Shown here: one piece after another, positions 5,102 to 14,700 of the stretch
How positions within the stretch are numbered: position 1 is the first letter of the stretch
How the letters are laid out: each line of letters begins with the position of its first letter
From: an uncultured Oxalobacter sp.
GTDB taxonomy: Bacteria > Pseudomonadota > Gammaproteobacteria > Burkholderiales > Burkholderiaceae_D
Reading direction: 5' to 3'
DNA length: 19,819 bases
NCBI GenBank assembly: GCA_934270705.1
Contig: CAKQQG010000031.1
Location: 1 to 19,819, forward strand
The notes under the pieces: model-generated
Told to the model about the DNA's origin: nothing
Seen by the model: only the letters and a program-made list of their open reading frames with translations
The model's database searches: none
Translations under genes and position numbers: made by a program

Positions 5102-5360
5102 TATAGTGAGGGTGTTCGTCAGGGGCGTTTTCAAGCGATTGTTCGGCCGCCATTGCCCAGATGGCGTCATCGAGTATTTTTTCAAGCAGATCGAAAGCCT
5201 CGTCGCGGTTGCCCGCCAGCATTGCGGTGGCGACGTCGCCGAGATCGCGTCCGCTTGTATGCCGCAAGAGGGCATCGCCGATGCCCTCGGCGATTTCGGG
5301 GCTTTTTCCTGCCGAATGGCGGATGATTTCGTAATGGATGTTGACCAGTCTGTCCAGCAT
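5094..5360 (-). CDS. Small helical hypothetical protein (88 aa)
   Basis: An unrecognised 88-residue protein, predicted mostly helical and acidic, starting MLDRLVNIHYEII and containing GDVATAMLAGNRDEAFDLLE. The start is uncertain. The ATG at 5360 has only GGTG nearby, and a GTG at 5414 would add 18 residues but has no ribosome binding site either. It is the first gene of a two-gene unit with the coiled-coil gene, overlapping it by 8 nt. Upstream are an intrinsic terminator of the XRE gene (5463-5490) and a direct repeat GTTACAG at 5434-5440 and 5455-5461, spaced 21 nt (two helical turns), which may be regulatory. Function unknown. Confidence 0.65.
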   Translation of the reverse strand: MLDRLVNIHYEIIRHSAGKSPEIAEGIGDALLRHTSGRDLGDVATAMLAGNRDEAFDLLEKILDDAIWAMAAEQSLENAPDEHPHYND

Positions 5361-5433
5361 ACCGCACCGTGTCGAAAGTTGTGTCCGGATGACCTGCGGC
5401 GTTCCGGAAAGCACGGAAGTGCTGGAACCGGAA

Positions 5434-5461
5434 GTTACAGGTTTGCAAGCGGATGTTACAG
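5434..5461. promoter_or_regulatory. Direct repeat GTTACAG, two helical turns apart
   Basis: GTTACAG at 5434-5440 and 5455-5461 lie in the 5' region of the small gene pair, just after the terminator of the XRE gene in minus-strand reading order. A 21-bp period puts both on the same DNA face, as for a regulator binding side by side. No matching factor is known to me. Confidence 0.3.
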
Positions 5462-5462
5462 C

Positions 5463-5490
5463 AAAAAAAAACTTTCTACAACGAAAAGTT
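5463..5490 (-). terminator. Intrinsic terminator of the XRE regulator gene
   Basis: Minus strand AACTTT (5490-5485), a 9-nt loop and AAAGTT (5475-5470) run into a further T-tract (5469-5463). The stem is AU-rich but the T-tract is long. It lies 86 nt after the stop at 5576. Confidence 0.6.
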
Positions 5491-5575
5491 GCAATACGGC
5501 AGGATTTTCTGAAAAAGCGGGGAACAGGAGCGATGCATGTGCGGGCGGTATGAAACCGTATGCGGCAAATCGCCG

Positions 5576-5974
5576 TCAGTGTTCCTCTTTTTCGACGGAT
5601 TCCCAGAGAATTTCGATATAGCGGTTGATCAGGGAAAGCTGTTCATCCGAAAACCGGCTGAACTGTTCGCGTGTGATGGAAAAAGGCCAGTCGTCGCAGG
5701 ACGGTATCCGTTCGCCGACCAGATACTCGGCATGTTCTTCCTCGACGGACGGGTAATGGACGCCTGCTCTGGCGGAAATGCCGAACTGGAGATAGGCAGG
5801 CGAAACGCCGAGTACATCGGCCAGCTTGTGCAATGTCGTGCCGCGGGGAAGATTTTTCGCTTTTTCCCATTTTTGTACGGCCTGGGGCGTCACACCGATT
5901 TTGCGTGCCAGTTCGGACTGGCTGATGTTCATGCTGTGACGGCAGTTCTCGATTCTTTTGGCGATTTTTTCCAT
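5576..5974 (-). CDS. XRE-family HTH transcriptional regulator
   Basis: A 132-residue DNA-binding protein. A Cro/C1-type helix-turn-helix occupies about residues 7-62, with SQSELARKIGVTPQAVQKWE (18-37) giving the two HTH helices and LHKLADVLGVSPAYL (48-62) the following helices. The remaining ~70 residues are acidic and not recognised. They contain no S24 peptidase dyad, so it is not a LexA-like self-cleaving repressor. It probably binds DNA as a dimer. The ATG at 5974 has no good Shine-Dalgarno. Upstream is a promoter overlapped by a 16-bp inverted repeat, which suggests autorepression. It has its own terminator, so it is monocistronic. No prophage or toxin gene adjoins it, so its other targets are not evident. 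Confidence 0.85.
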   Translation of the reverse strand: MEKIAKRIENCRHSMNISQSELARKIGVTPQAVQKWEKAKNLPRGTTLHKLADVLGVSPAYLQFGISARAGVHYPSVEEEHAEYLVGERIPSCDDWPFSITREQFSRFSDEQLSLINRYIEILWESVEKEEH

Positions 5975-6021
5975 GAAAAGACAAACAGGGTTTCATGCAA
6001 AAAAAATTGAAACGGGGATAT

Positions 6022-6050
6022 TTTAGTACCAAACCGTACTCTTCAGTCAA
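6022..6050 (-). promoter_or_regulatory. Promoter/operator of the XRE regulator
   Basis: On the minus strand TTGACT (6050-6045), a 16-bp spacer and TACTAA (6028-6023), with TG in the extended -10 position, form a good sigma-70 promoter. The perfect inverted repeat AGTAC-N6-GTACT (6025-6040) covers the spacer and most of the -10 box, where a repressor would block polymerase. The 16-bp dyad is the usual size for Cro/C1-type operators. Confidence 0.6.
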
Positions 6051-6149
6051 AATAAAACGACATGTCGGTGCAGAAAAGGGAATTTCCGGCATATCGGGCC
6101 TGACAATACCGGCATGACGGCGGGCATGTGCCGTTTTTTCACGGAAAAT

Positions 6150-6169
6150 GCCGGCAACCGGTAGCCGGC
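6150..6169 (-). terminator. Second hairpin downstream of recD
   Basis: GCCGGC at 6150-6155 and 6164-6169 pair across an 8-nt loop. On the minus strand the stem is followed by ATTTTCC. A backup to the stronger candidate at 6179-6226. Confidence 0.35.
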
Positions 6170-6178
6170 AGGAAACGG

Positions 6179-6226
6179 AAAAAACGAAGGCTGTCCGCGG
6201 CATACCGTGGCGGCACCACCTTCAGC
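6179..6226 (-). terminator. Probable recCBD operon terminator
   Basis: GAAGG (6186-6190) pairs with CCTTC near 6219-6223 around an inner CCGC/GCGG stem, so the hairpin overlaps the recD stop codon. On the minus strand it is followed by G and six T residues (6184-6179). Confidence 0.5.
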
Positions 6227-8057
6227 CCGCTTCCCGAAGCCTGTCGGCAAGTCCCGAATGTCTGGCGGAGTCGGTTTGCAGACTTTGCGCAAGCACATCC
6301 GCGCTGGCCATGACCGTCATCGTATTTCTCGCGCGGGTGATGCCCGTATAGACCAGCTCGCGGCACAGGACGCGGTAAAACCTTGCGGGAAAGAGCAGGG
6401 CGACCTCATCGAACTCCGATCCCTGCGACTGGTGCACCGTCATGGCGAACGACGTTTCATATACGCCCAGACGGGATGGCGCGACGCTGCGGAAAGAACC
6501 GTCGTCTTTCATGAACCATACCGCCAGATTGCCTGTTGCGTCCGGCAGCGCGATACCGACATCGCCGTTGAACAGTCGCAAGGCATAATCGTTTCGCCGG
6601 ATCATGACCGGTTTTCCGGCGAACCATCCTGAACCGTCACCGGAAGCGGACGATACGGCTTTGGCCATCGCCGCGGCGATCTGGCGGTTGATTTCGCCGA
6701 CGCCGAAAGACCCCTCGCGCACGGCGCACAGGATACGGAAACGGTTGAATGTGGCGAAAACCTTTGCGATGTCATGGGGCGCGGTTCTGACGCAATCGAA
6801 ATAAGGCGAATACCGCTCCAGCAGGAAACCGGTACAGGAAGCGGCGAGCCCCGGATCGTCCATATTCCGCCAGCCGACCGAAGGATACTGTCCGGTACAA
6901 AGCCGTTGCAAGGCCTGCTGCGTGCGGCGTTCCCGGATATCGGAGGCCAGCAGCCCGATGCCGGAATCGGCATTGAAACGGTAATTGCGCGTCAGCCATA
7001 CGACACTGTCGGCCAGCGGGGCGGTCTGCGATGCCGCCGATGGCGACTCCGGCAGGGCCGATGACCCGGCCAGCGCCGCCAGATCGTCCAGACAATCCCG
7101 CGAAAAAACACGGTGTGCGCTCAGCTCGGCGAATACCGAACCGGCTTCCACGGCAGCCAGCTGATCCTTGTCGCCAAGCAAGATCACCCGCGCACCGGCG
7201 GGAACGGCATCGAACAGTCGCGCGGCCATCGCCAGATCGAGCATCGAGGCTTCGTCGATGACCAGCGTATCCAGCGGCAGGGGATTGTCCGCATGATAGC
7301 GGACCGAAGTCCCGTCGGCCGTCATGCCCAGCAGACGGTGGATGGTTTGCGCCTGCTTCGGAATCATCGGCTGCAAGTCCGGCGGGAAATCGCCCGAACG
7401 TTGCGAGATGGCTTCCAGCATGCGGGCGGCCGCCTTGCCCGTTGGCGCGGCCAGCATGATCCGGTTGTCCCTGTCGGTGTGCAAAATGCAGGCCAGCAGT
7501 GATGCCACCGTCGTTGTCTTGCCCGTTCCCGGGCCGCCCGAGACGATCAGAAGCTGTTGCCGCAATGCCAGCGCCACCGCGATTTTCTGCCAGTCGGGTT
7601 CGTTGGCGTCCGTGCCGGAGAAAAGTTTATCGAAAAGAGGGTGCAAGGATTCCGTATCGACGGGGCGTACCGCGCGCATTTTCGCCAGCCGCTCTGCCAG
7701 CGTGCGTTCATAATCGAAATAGCGGTGCAGATACAGACGGTCGCCATCGTCGAGCACGAGCGGCGCATTGCCGGGGGCGTGCGAGGGCGCGACCATGCCG
7801 GAGGCCAGCAGCGAGGCGCGCAATGCCTCGCGGTCATCCGCTCCGGCGGGAGCGAGCGCCGCCAGCGGCAGGCAGGTGTCGCCTGACGAAACCGCCAGAC
7901 TGGTGTGATAGGCCGCCCTTTCCAGCAGGGTGCGGGTGGCACGGTCAAGCGTGCCGCCGTTTTCCGGCAGGGTTTCGCGCGCCCAGTCCAGCACATGCCG
8001 TGCGAAGGCTTTCGCAAGCGTTTGTTCCGGTGTTTCCGGAGAAGCGGTATCCATCAT
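6222..8057 (-). CDS. recD: Exodeoxyribonuclease V alpha subunit, RecD
   Basis: A 611-residue superfamily 1B helicase (E. coli RecD: 608), the fast 5'-3' motor of RecBCD, which unwinds and degrades DNA from double-strand ends until Chi and then helps load RecA. Motifs seen: Walker A GGPGTGKT (174-181), motif Ia APTGKAAARM (204-213), TIHRLLG (239-245), Walker B VIDEAS (266-271), motif III GDKDQL (295-300), and near the C-terminus TVHQSQGSEFDEV and the motif VI-like TGITRARNTM. The N-terminal ~130 residues match the RecB-contacting domain. The ATG at 8057 overlaps the recB stop as ATGA, so it is translationally coupled. A second ATG follows directly. It is the last gene of the operon. Nothing looks broken. 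Confidence 0.96.
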   Translation of the reverse strand: MMDTASPETPEQTLAKAFARHVLDWARETLPENGGTLDRATRTLLERAAYHTSLAVSSGDTCLPLAALAPAGADDREALRASLLASGMVAPSHAPGNAPLVLDDGDRLYLHRYFDYERTLAERLAKMRAVRPVDTESLHPLFDKLFSGTDANEPDWQKIAVALALRQQLLIVSGGPGTGKTTTVASLLACILHTDRDNRIMLAAPTGKAAARMLEAISQRSGDFPPDLQPMIPKQAQTIHRLLGMTADGTSVRYHADNPLPLDTLVIDEASMLDLAMAARLFDAVPAGARVILLGDKDQLAAVEAGSVFAELSAHRVFSRDCLDDLAALAGSSALPESPSAASQTAPLADSVVWLTRNYRFNADSGIGLLASDIRERRTQQALQRLCTGQYPSVGWRNMDDPGLAASCTGFLLERYSPYFDCVRTAPHDIAKVFATFNRFRILCAVREGSFGVGEINRQIAAAMAKAVSSASGDGSGWFAGKPVMIRRNDYALRLFNGDVGIALPDATGNLAVWFMKDDGSFRSVAPSRLGVYETSFAMTVHQSQGSEFDEVALLFPARFYRVLCRELVYTGITRARNTMTVMASADVLAQSLQTDSARHSGLADRLREAG

Positions 8058-11000
8058 GCCGTTATCCCTCCGTCAGACGGCTGTGCCGGCATGAGCGACC
8101 GGTCAAGCGCCGTAATCAGTTCCCGGTCTGGCCGGGTGAAAAAGACGCCCGAAGGCGAGCCGTCCGTATTTTTCCAGTCCGGCCGGACGCCGCGGACGAA
8201 CAGATAATAGACGCCGCCGAAATGGCGGTCATAGTCGTAATCGGGCAGCCGCGACGACAGATAGCGATGCAGCGCGACGGTATAAAGCAGATATTGCCAG
8301 TGATAACCGTGTTCATCCATTGCCGCCGACAGGCTTTTCGCGTCGTAATCTTCCGGACGGTATCCCAGATGGTTGGACTTCCAGTCCAGCAGCCAGAACC
8401 TGCCATTGGCCTCGAACACCAGATCGATGACCCCGTTCAGATAAACTGTCATATCGCCGAAAGCCAGTTGCGGCATATTGCGGGAAATGGCTTTCGCCAG
8501 ACGGTTCATCCGTTCGGCCGAAAGGCGGGCGGATGACAGGCAAAACGGCCATTCCGCCAGTTTGTGCGCATTGTCGAGCGCGTCGAGCCGGACATCCTGC
8601 GGCAGCGGCGTTTCCAGCACGTCTTCCAGCATCTTCCGCGCCATCGCCCCGAGGACGGCATCGTCATCGGGCAGCGGCGGCTCCCCCTTTTGCGGAAAGA
8701 GCGACAATGCGGTTTTCACGGCGGCATCCCAGGTCGTTTCGTCCGTGAAATCGGCGTGTTCGAATACCGCATGCAGACAGCTTCCCGCATAGGTGCCTTT
8801 GGGAAACATGAGAATATCATCCAGGGCGGCATCGGCCGCCGTGTCAGGGGGTTCGGGCGAAATCGCGTTCGGGACATATTCATCATGGTCACCGGCATCC
8901 GTTTCCGTGACCGCATTGCGCATCAGACCGCTGAAACTGTTCATCCGCCAGTCGGCGGCCAGATACCTGTCGAACGTTCTGGCCGAGAGGGCGGGAATTT
9001 CCCGGCTGACGTCGCCTGCGGAAACGGGCGCCGCATCCGGCATGTCGGTGACGAAGATATCCGCATGACTTCCCAGCGCCATCCATTTCGCCAGAATCTG
9101 CGCCTCGGGCAGCGGCAGGCCGCTGCCTTTGGGTTGCTGGCTGGACGGACGTATCCAGTCGGATGGCGCGAAACCGTCGCCCGCCACCAGCCAGTTCAGC
9201 AGGCTGCGGCGTGATTCCGCTGTCGAACGCGATTGACCGCCGTTGCCGGAACGCGCGTGGCAACCCGCCACCAGATAGCAGCGGTAAATCGCGCGGGTGA
9301 GTGCCACATAGATGAGTCGCATATCCTCGGCGGCGGCAAGCAGACGGTTGCTTTCGGCGAACGGCGCTTTTTCCGCTTTCGTGAGCGTGCGCATATCGAT
9401 GACGCGACAGCCCCTTTCGTCGTCGTAATATTCCAGTCCGGCATCGCCCGTCCCCCTGTGTTTGCCGTCGAGCCAGAGAAAGGGGCAAAAGACGAACCCG
9501 AACTGCAAGCCCTTGGCGCGGTGTATCGTCATGACCTGTACCAGATTGCTGTCCGTTTCCAGACGCAACTCCTCATCCTCGGCACGGGAACCGTTTTCAC
9601 GATGCGTCACATACCATTCCATCAGCGCATCCGGTGTCTGATACTCATCGCTTTCGCGGTGGATGAACTCGAACAGATGCATCAGATTGGTCATGCGCCG
9701 TTCCCCGTCGGGAAACGCCAGCAGGCGGCAGGCGATATCCTCGCGGTTCATGAACCAGCGCAGGGCATATCCCGCCCCGTAATCCAGCCATGCCTTGCGA
9801 TATTCGGCAAACCGTTCGATGATGGGCGAGAGCTTCGTTTCATCGTCCGCTATCGCCTCGATAGCCGCCGAATCCATCCCCATCGTCTCCGTCGCCAGCG
9901 CCGCCATCAAAAGCGGTTCATCGTCCGGCGCGAGCATCGCGGAGAGAATGCATTCCAGCTCATCGGCCTCGCGCGAGTGGAACACATTGTCTTTCGAGAG
10001 GGAAACGCTGCCGACGCCATGGCGGGCAAGCGCCTCGCAAACCTGTGCCGCCTGACGGTGGCTGCGGACCAGCACGGCGATATCGCCCGCCGCGACCGGC
10101 CTGTCGCCGATCAGGCACGTCCCGTTCGCGCCGCCCCTGACCAGCCGCGCGATCTCGTTGGCGACCGCCTCGAGCGAACGCGCGAAAGCGTCCTGCCAGT
10201 GCATCGGTTCGTCGTTTTCCCAAGGCAGCATCCAGACATGGAAAGCCGCCGGGTTCGCACCGTCGTCACGCAAGGCGGCTAGCGTATGCGCAGCATGTGA
10301 GGCCGGCGCGAAATCCAGCCCGTCCTGCATGAAAACCCGCCGGTTCAGTCCGAACAGCGTATTGCAGGCGTTGATCAGCCCGGGAACCGAACGGTAATTG
10401 TTCACCAGCGTATAACGCGCGCCGGTTTGCTCCCGTGCCGCCAGATATGTGAACAGATCGGCATTGCGGAAACTGTAAATGGCCTGTTTCGGATCGCCGA
10501 CCATGAATACCGGGGCATCCTGCTGGTGATAAATCGTCGAGAAAATCGCATACTGGAGCGGGTCGGTATCCTGAAATTCATCGATCAGCGCGGCAGGAAA
10601 ACGCTTGCCGATGGCATCGGCCAGCCAGTGCATGTCCGGATCGTGCAGGGCATCGTACAGATTCGCAAGCATGTCGTCGAACGCGATCGTGCGGCGCTGG
10701 CGTTTTTTCGCCTTTAGGTTGCCGGGCGCTTCATCCAGAAAACGCCGCATCAATCCATAGCGTGCAGCCTCGAGCTGCGTTTGCAATTCACTGCAACACG
10801 CATTCAGCGTATCGGCCAGATCGAAAAACGGATGCTGCGGTGTCTGCCGGTTTTTCTTCGTCTGGTTCTGAAGCAAAGTCGCCGTCATGAGCGTGGTACT
10901 GTCGTCGTGGCCGAGCATGAACAGGCAATCGTCGGCGGCGAACAGGCGTTCATATTCGCGGAAGGCTTCGCCGATGCGCGGGAGTTTGTCGTTGGCTCTT

Positions 11001-11782
11001 GCAAGCGTTCCGTCATGGCAACTTGCCTCAAGCAGCGCCCGGACAGTCCCTTTCTCGGACTGCCAGCAGCGGGCCGCTTCCGCATACGCCGCCTCAAGCT
11101 GCGAGAGCGCCGCCCCGATCCCGGACGTCGGCATCTCCGTGGACAGCCTATCCGGCCAGCGCAGATAGGCCAGCGGTTTCTTCATGCGTTGCCGCAACAG
11201 CGATTCCAGCGTGGCCGGCGAAAAACCCGAAATCTGAATCCAGCGCGACAGGGCAGGAGCAAGATCGCCGCCGGCGACATGCACACGCCAGAAATCGTTG
11301 ACCGTTTCGCGTACCAGTTCGGAATCGTCCGCTTCGGCATTCACCGAAAACGCCTGTCCCGACGAAAACGCCGACAGCGACAGCGCACGCTGGCAAAAAC
11401 TGTGGATCGTGAAAACCGCCGCCTGATCGAACGACTGGAAAGCCAGCTTCAGCTGCCCGGCGAGTTTCTCACGCGACAGGCCGTTTGCCATGCACCGTTG
11501 CAGCAGATCATCGACGAAGGCGTTGCCGGTTCCGGACCCGGGGTTTTCCAGAGCCGCCAGCGTATCGGAAATACAGTCGCGGATACGCTGGCGCAGCTCG
11601 TCGGTCGCCGCCTGCGTGAACGTCACCACCAGAATCCGGCTGACTTCCAGCTGCTTTTCCAGCAGCAGGCGCAGATACAGATTGCAGATATTCCATGTCT
11701 TGCCGGTACCTGCCGAAGCCTCGATGATCGAACGGCGATCCAGCGGACAGTTCAGGACATCGAATTGAGTTGCCACCGTCAT
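8054..11782 (-). CDS. recB: Exodeoxyribonuclease V beta subunit, RecB
   Basis: A 1242-residue protein, slightly longer than E. coli RecB (1180): a 3'-5' UvrD-like helicase followed by the complex's only nuclease domain. Walker A is EASAGTGKT (21-29) and motif Ia is TFTQAATDELRQRIR (54-68). Walker B is ALIDEFQDTD near 390, followed by VGDPKQAIYSFR. VMTIHRAKGLQFG and YVALTRAIYRCY (motifs V/VI) follow further on. In the C-terminal nuclease domain, D1120 (GVIDLVF), D1133 and K1135 (LLDWKSN) have exactly the spacing of the E. coli catalytic residues D1067, D1080 and K1082. SCLHAVFEH upstream supplies the conserved histidine. The start ATG overlaps the recC stop as ATGA, and the end overlaps recD in the same way. 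It should be fully active. Confidence 0.97.
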   Translation of the reverse strand: MTVATQFDVLNCPLDRRSIIEASAGTGKTWNICNLYLRLLLEKQLEVSRILVVTFTQAATDELRQRIRDCISDTLAALENPGSGTGNAFVDDLLQRCMANGLSREKLAGQLKLAFQSFDQAAVFTIHSFCQRALSLSAFSSGQAFSVNAEADDSELVRETVNDFWRVHVAGGDLAPALSRWIQISGFSPATLESLLRQRMKKPLAYLRWPDRLSTEMPTSGIGAALSQLEAAYAEAARCWQSEKGTVRALLEASCHDGTLARANDKLPRIGEAFREYERLFAADDCLFMLGHDDSTTLMTATLLQNQTKKNRQTPQHPFFDLADTLNACCSELQTQLEAARYGLMRRFLDEAPGNLKAKKRQRRTIAFDDMLANLYDALHDPDMHWLADAIGKRFPAALIDEFQDTDPLQYAIFSTIYHQQDAPVFMVGDPKQAIYSFRNADLFTYLAAREQTGARYTLVNNYRSVPGLINACNTLFGLNRRVFMQDGLDFAPASHAAHTLAALRDDGANPAAFHVWMLPWENDEPMHWQDAFARSLEAVANEIARLVRGGANGTCLIGDRPVAAGDIAVLVRSHRQAAQVCEALARHGVGSVSLSKDNVFHSREADELECILSAMLAPDDEPLLMAALATETMGMDSAAIEAIADDETKLSPIIERFAEYRKAWLDYGAGYALRWFMNREDIACRLLAFPDGERRMTNLMHLFEFIHRESDEYQTPDALMEWYVTHRENGSRAEDEELRLETDSNLVQVMTIHRAKGLQFGFVFCPFLWLDGKHRGTGDAGLEYYDDERGCRVIDMRTLTKAEKAPFAESNRLLAAAEDMRLIYVALTRAIYRCYLVAGCHARSGNGGQSRSTAESRRSLLNWLVAGDGFAPSDWIRPSSQQPKGSGLPLPEAQILAKWMALGSHADIFVTDMPDAAPVSAGDVSREIPALSARTFDRYLAADWRMNSFSGLMRNAVTETDAGDHDEYVPNAISPEPPDTAADAALDDILMFPKGTYAGSCLHAVFEHADFTDETTWDAAVKTALSLFPQKGEPPLPDDDAVLGAMARKMLEDVLETPLPQDVRLDALDNAHKLAEWPFCLSSARLSAERMNRLAKAISRNMPQLAFGDMTVYLNGVIDLVFEANGRFWLLDWKSNHLGYRPEDYDAKSLSAAMDEHGYHWQYLLYTVALHRYLSSRLPDYDYDRHFGGVYYLFVRGVRPDWKNTDGSPSGVFFTRPDRELITALDRSLMPAQPSDGGITA

Positions 11783-14700
11783 GCGTTTTCTCCCTTGCAG
11801 TACGTGACAAGCGCGCCGAACACCCGGCGTGCCAGATCGGGAAAGGCCTCCTCGGCAAGCGGGTCGGCATTGCCGCGCATCGCCAGCCGGTTGTATGGAT
11901 CGTCGCTTTCGCCCTCATAGCCGGCATATGCGGTATCCCATTTTTCCCTTGCCTTGTTCATCTGCCCGCCGCTTTCGACAAAAGCCCATGAGGTATTCGG
12001 GAAAAAGGGCAGCGGCTGCGACAGTCCCCTGCGGTAAATCTTCAGCAAGTCGGACAAAAGCGCCTGCGCATCCTTGACTGGGCCGATGTGCAGCGTTTTA
12101 TCGGTGAAATGCCAGACGGAAAGGCATGTTCCCACTTCGGGCGTGCAGGCGTTCAGAAACAGATGCTCTATCCACCAGGGCAGGCAGGCCCAGTGCGTTT
12201 TCGGGCGGTAGCGGTAGCGCACCAGCCCGTTTGGGCGCAAATCGGTCAGCGAACCGGAAAGCCGCCAGCGTTCTTCAGCGATCGTGAAATCCAGCGTGCG
12301 GGTCACGGGCGGCAGGATTTCGGGGGCCAGATCGCCTGACAGGGTCGAGGCAAAAGCGGACATCGCCTTGAGCTCGCCCTCGATACAGTCCGAACCGATA
12401 CGACCGGCGGGGAATTCGTTGCCGGCAACAGACGCGCGGCGGATCGCCTCATCGGACTGACCGGCAAGATACATCGGCAAAATACGGTCGGCCAGCATCC
12501 GGCTTGCCGACCGGTCGGGCACCAGCGGCTCGTCGGCAGGCAATTCCTCATCCGGCGACGGAAAACGGATATCGAGCCGCTGGCGCAGCAGATAACGGTT
12601 CGGATGGCTGAAAAAGCGGATCAGTTCATGCAGCAACACCTCGCGCCACGCTTCGTCCGGCGCGGAAATACCGGTGAAAAACGGTTCTCCCGCTTCGCGC
12701 ACAGGCGCATCACCGTCACCCTCATCAATTGCCAAAACAGATGAAGAATCATCTGCATGTCGTTCTGTTTCAATCGTTTTTTCATACCGGTTTTGCAGTG
12801 CACGGCACAAGTCGCTCCGGAAACTCGACAGGGTGACGCCTGAAGAACCGTCGAAATACCGGCCGGAAAAGGGCTGGAGCGGATGTTCGGTCATGAGCCG
12901 CTTGCGGGCGGCATCGATATCGTCTTTTTTCCCGGAGCTTGCCAGCGCGCGTGAAAGCACATCCAGCAATTCGTCGATCAGGATCGAGGGCGGTTTCGCC
13001 GAATCGTCCCGGATGCTTTTTCCGGTATAGCTCAGGTAAAGGCTCTTGCGTGCCGAGAGCAGCAGATCGAGAAACACGTTCTTGTCCGTATCGCGCGGGG
13101 TGCGGTCGGTCGATCGCGGCGAGAGCGCGATCAGGTCGAATTCGTCCGGCCGGTTGTCCGCCGGATAGGCGCCATCGTTCAGACCGATGGCGAAAATATG
13201 GTCATACGGCAGATTGCGCAGGCTGTGCATCGGCGCGAACACCACGACGCCCGCCGGGACACTGCCTTGTCCCGCACCCTCGAGCGCCTTTTCCAGCGCG
13301 GTCATGGCAATGACATGCGAAAACGCGAAAGTATCTGACGCGAACGTCATCGTCTCGCACAAGTCGGCAATCCGTGAACGGACTTCGCGGTCGCTGTCGA
13401 GCAAGGCCGGCGTCACCGTCACGAAAGTATCGAGAATGGCCAGCCAGCACTGTTGCCAGCCTTGCGGGGTTTTCATCTCATCGAGATCGTGCCGCAAGCG
13501 GTCGATCGCCCCGATGAAGCGCCACAGCTGCCCAAGTCCCGCCGATTCCAGCCCCAGCCCGTGACCGGCGGGCAGGCGACCCGCCACCGGCGACTGCATT
13601 CCCTCGGGCAGCGCGTAGGCGAGAAAGAGACGATGCATCCCGTCCCGGAAAGTGTGTTTTTCGTCTGAAGGCACATCGAAAGCGGCCTTGTGTTCCCCGT
13701 CGAGCGCCCAGCAGATACCGGCATCGTCCAGCCAGCGGCGAAGCAGCGTCCTGTCGCCATCGAACCCGAAAGTCGCGCCGACTTCCGGCAGCATCAGGAC
13801 ATCCATCACGGCGGAAGCCGTGCAGCGCGAAGACGCCAGCGCAAGAATATCGAGCAGGGCGCGCGCCACCGGATTGAGGCGGTTGCTGCGCCGTCCGGTG
13901 ATGACGTAGGGAATCTGCACGCCCGAGCCGTTGTGCCGGAAAACGGCGTCGATCATCGGGGCGGCGGTATCCAGATCGGGCGTGACGACGAGCATGTCGG
14001 ACGGCGAGGGCGCATCGTCGGACGCGAAACGGCGCAAAAGCTGGTCATGCAATATCTCGATTTCCCGCGTCAGCGAATGCGCCACATGGATTTCCAGACT
14101 GTCATCCGTTCCGTATGCCGATTGCGAAGCATCTTCCCATTCCTGCAAATCCAGCATGGAATCCTGAATGCGCGCCAGCAGGGGATTGTCCGAATCCGGC
14201 CGGCAGGCGTTCACGAAATCGCTGTCTTCCGTTTCCAGCGCGTCCAGCTTCGACATCATCAAGCCAAGCGAGGCGGAACACTGTTTGCCCCATGAAGCCA
14301 GAAGCGGGTTGAGGATTTCGTGGTGTTGTACCTGATCGCGGCTTTCCAGTCGGGCCATCCTGCGCTCGTCAACGATATCGAACCAGTATTCGCGGCAGGG
14401 ATTCATGACATACAACTCGATATCGGTATGTCGTCCCAGTTCGCGCAATATCCTGATATAGGGCGGCGCGACGGTCGGCTCGCAGAAAAGATGCAGGCGT
14501 TCCGGCAGCAGGCCGAGGACTTTCTCATCGCCGGAGATGAGCATGGCCAGAAGGGCTGTTATCGTGCCGCTTTCGTCCGTACCGGTCTCGCCGACGATAC
14601 GCGCCCACAAGTCGGCCTGCCATGCCTGATCCGCCTGCGCGGCGGCTTCCTGCGTGCCGATGTCGGCCATCTCGCCTTTCGCCCAGCTCTCAAGCCATTG

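Noticed and set aside
5576..5974. XRE regulator as antitoxin or prophage repressor
   Set aside because: No toxin-like partner, Cro partner or phage gene adjoins it, and its own terminator separates it from the small gene pair downstream.
9233..11920. Several long plus-strand frames opposite recB
   Set aside because: They are complementary-strand shadows of a high-GC gene; recB is unmistakable.
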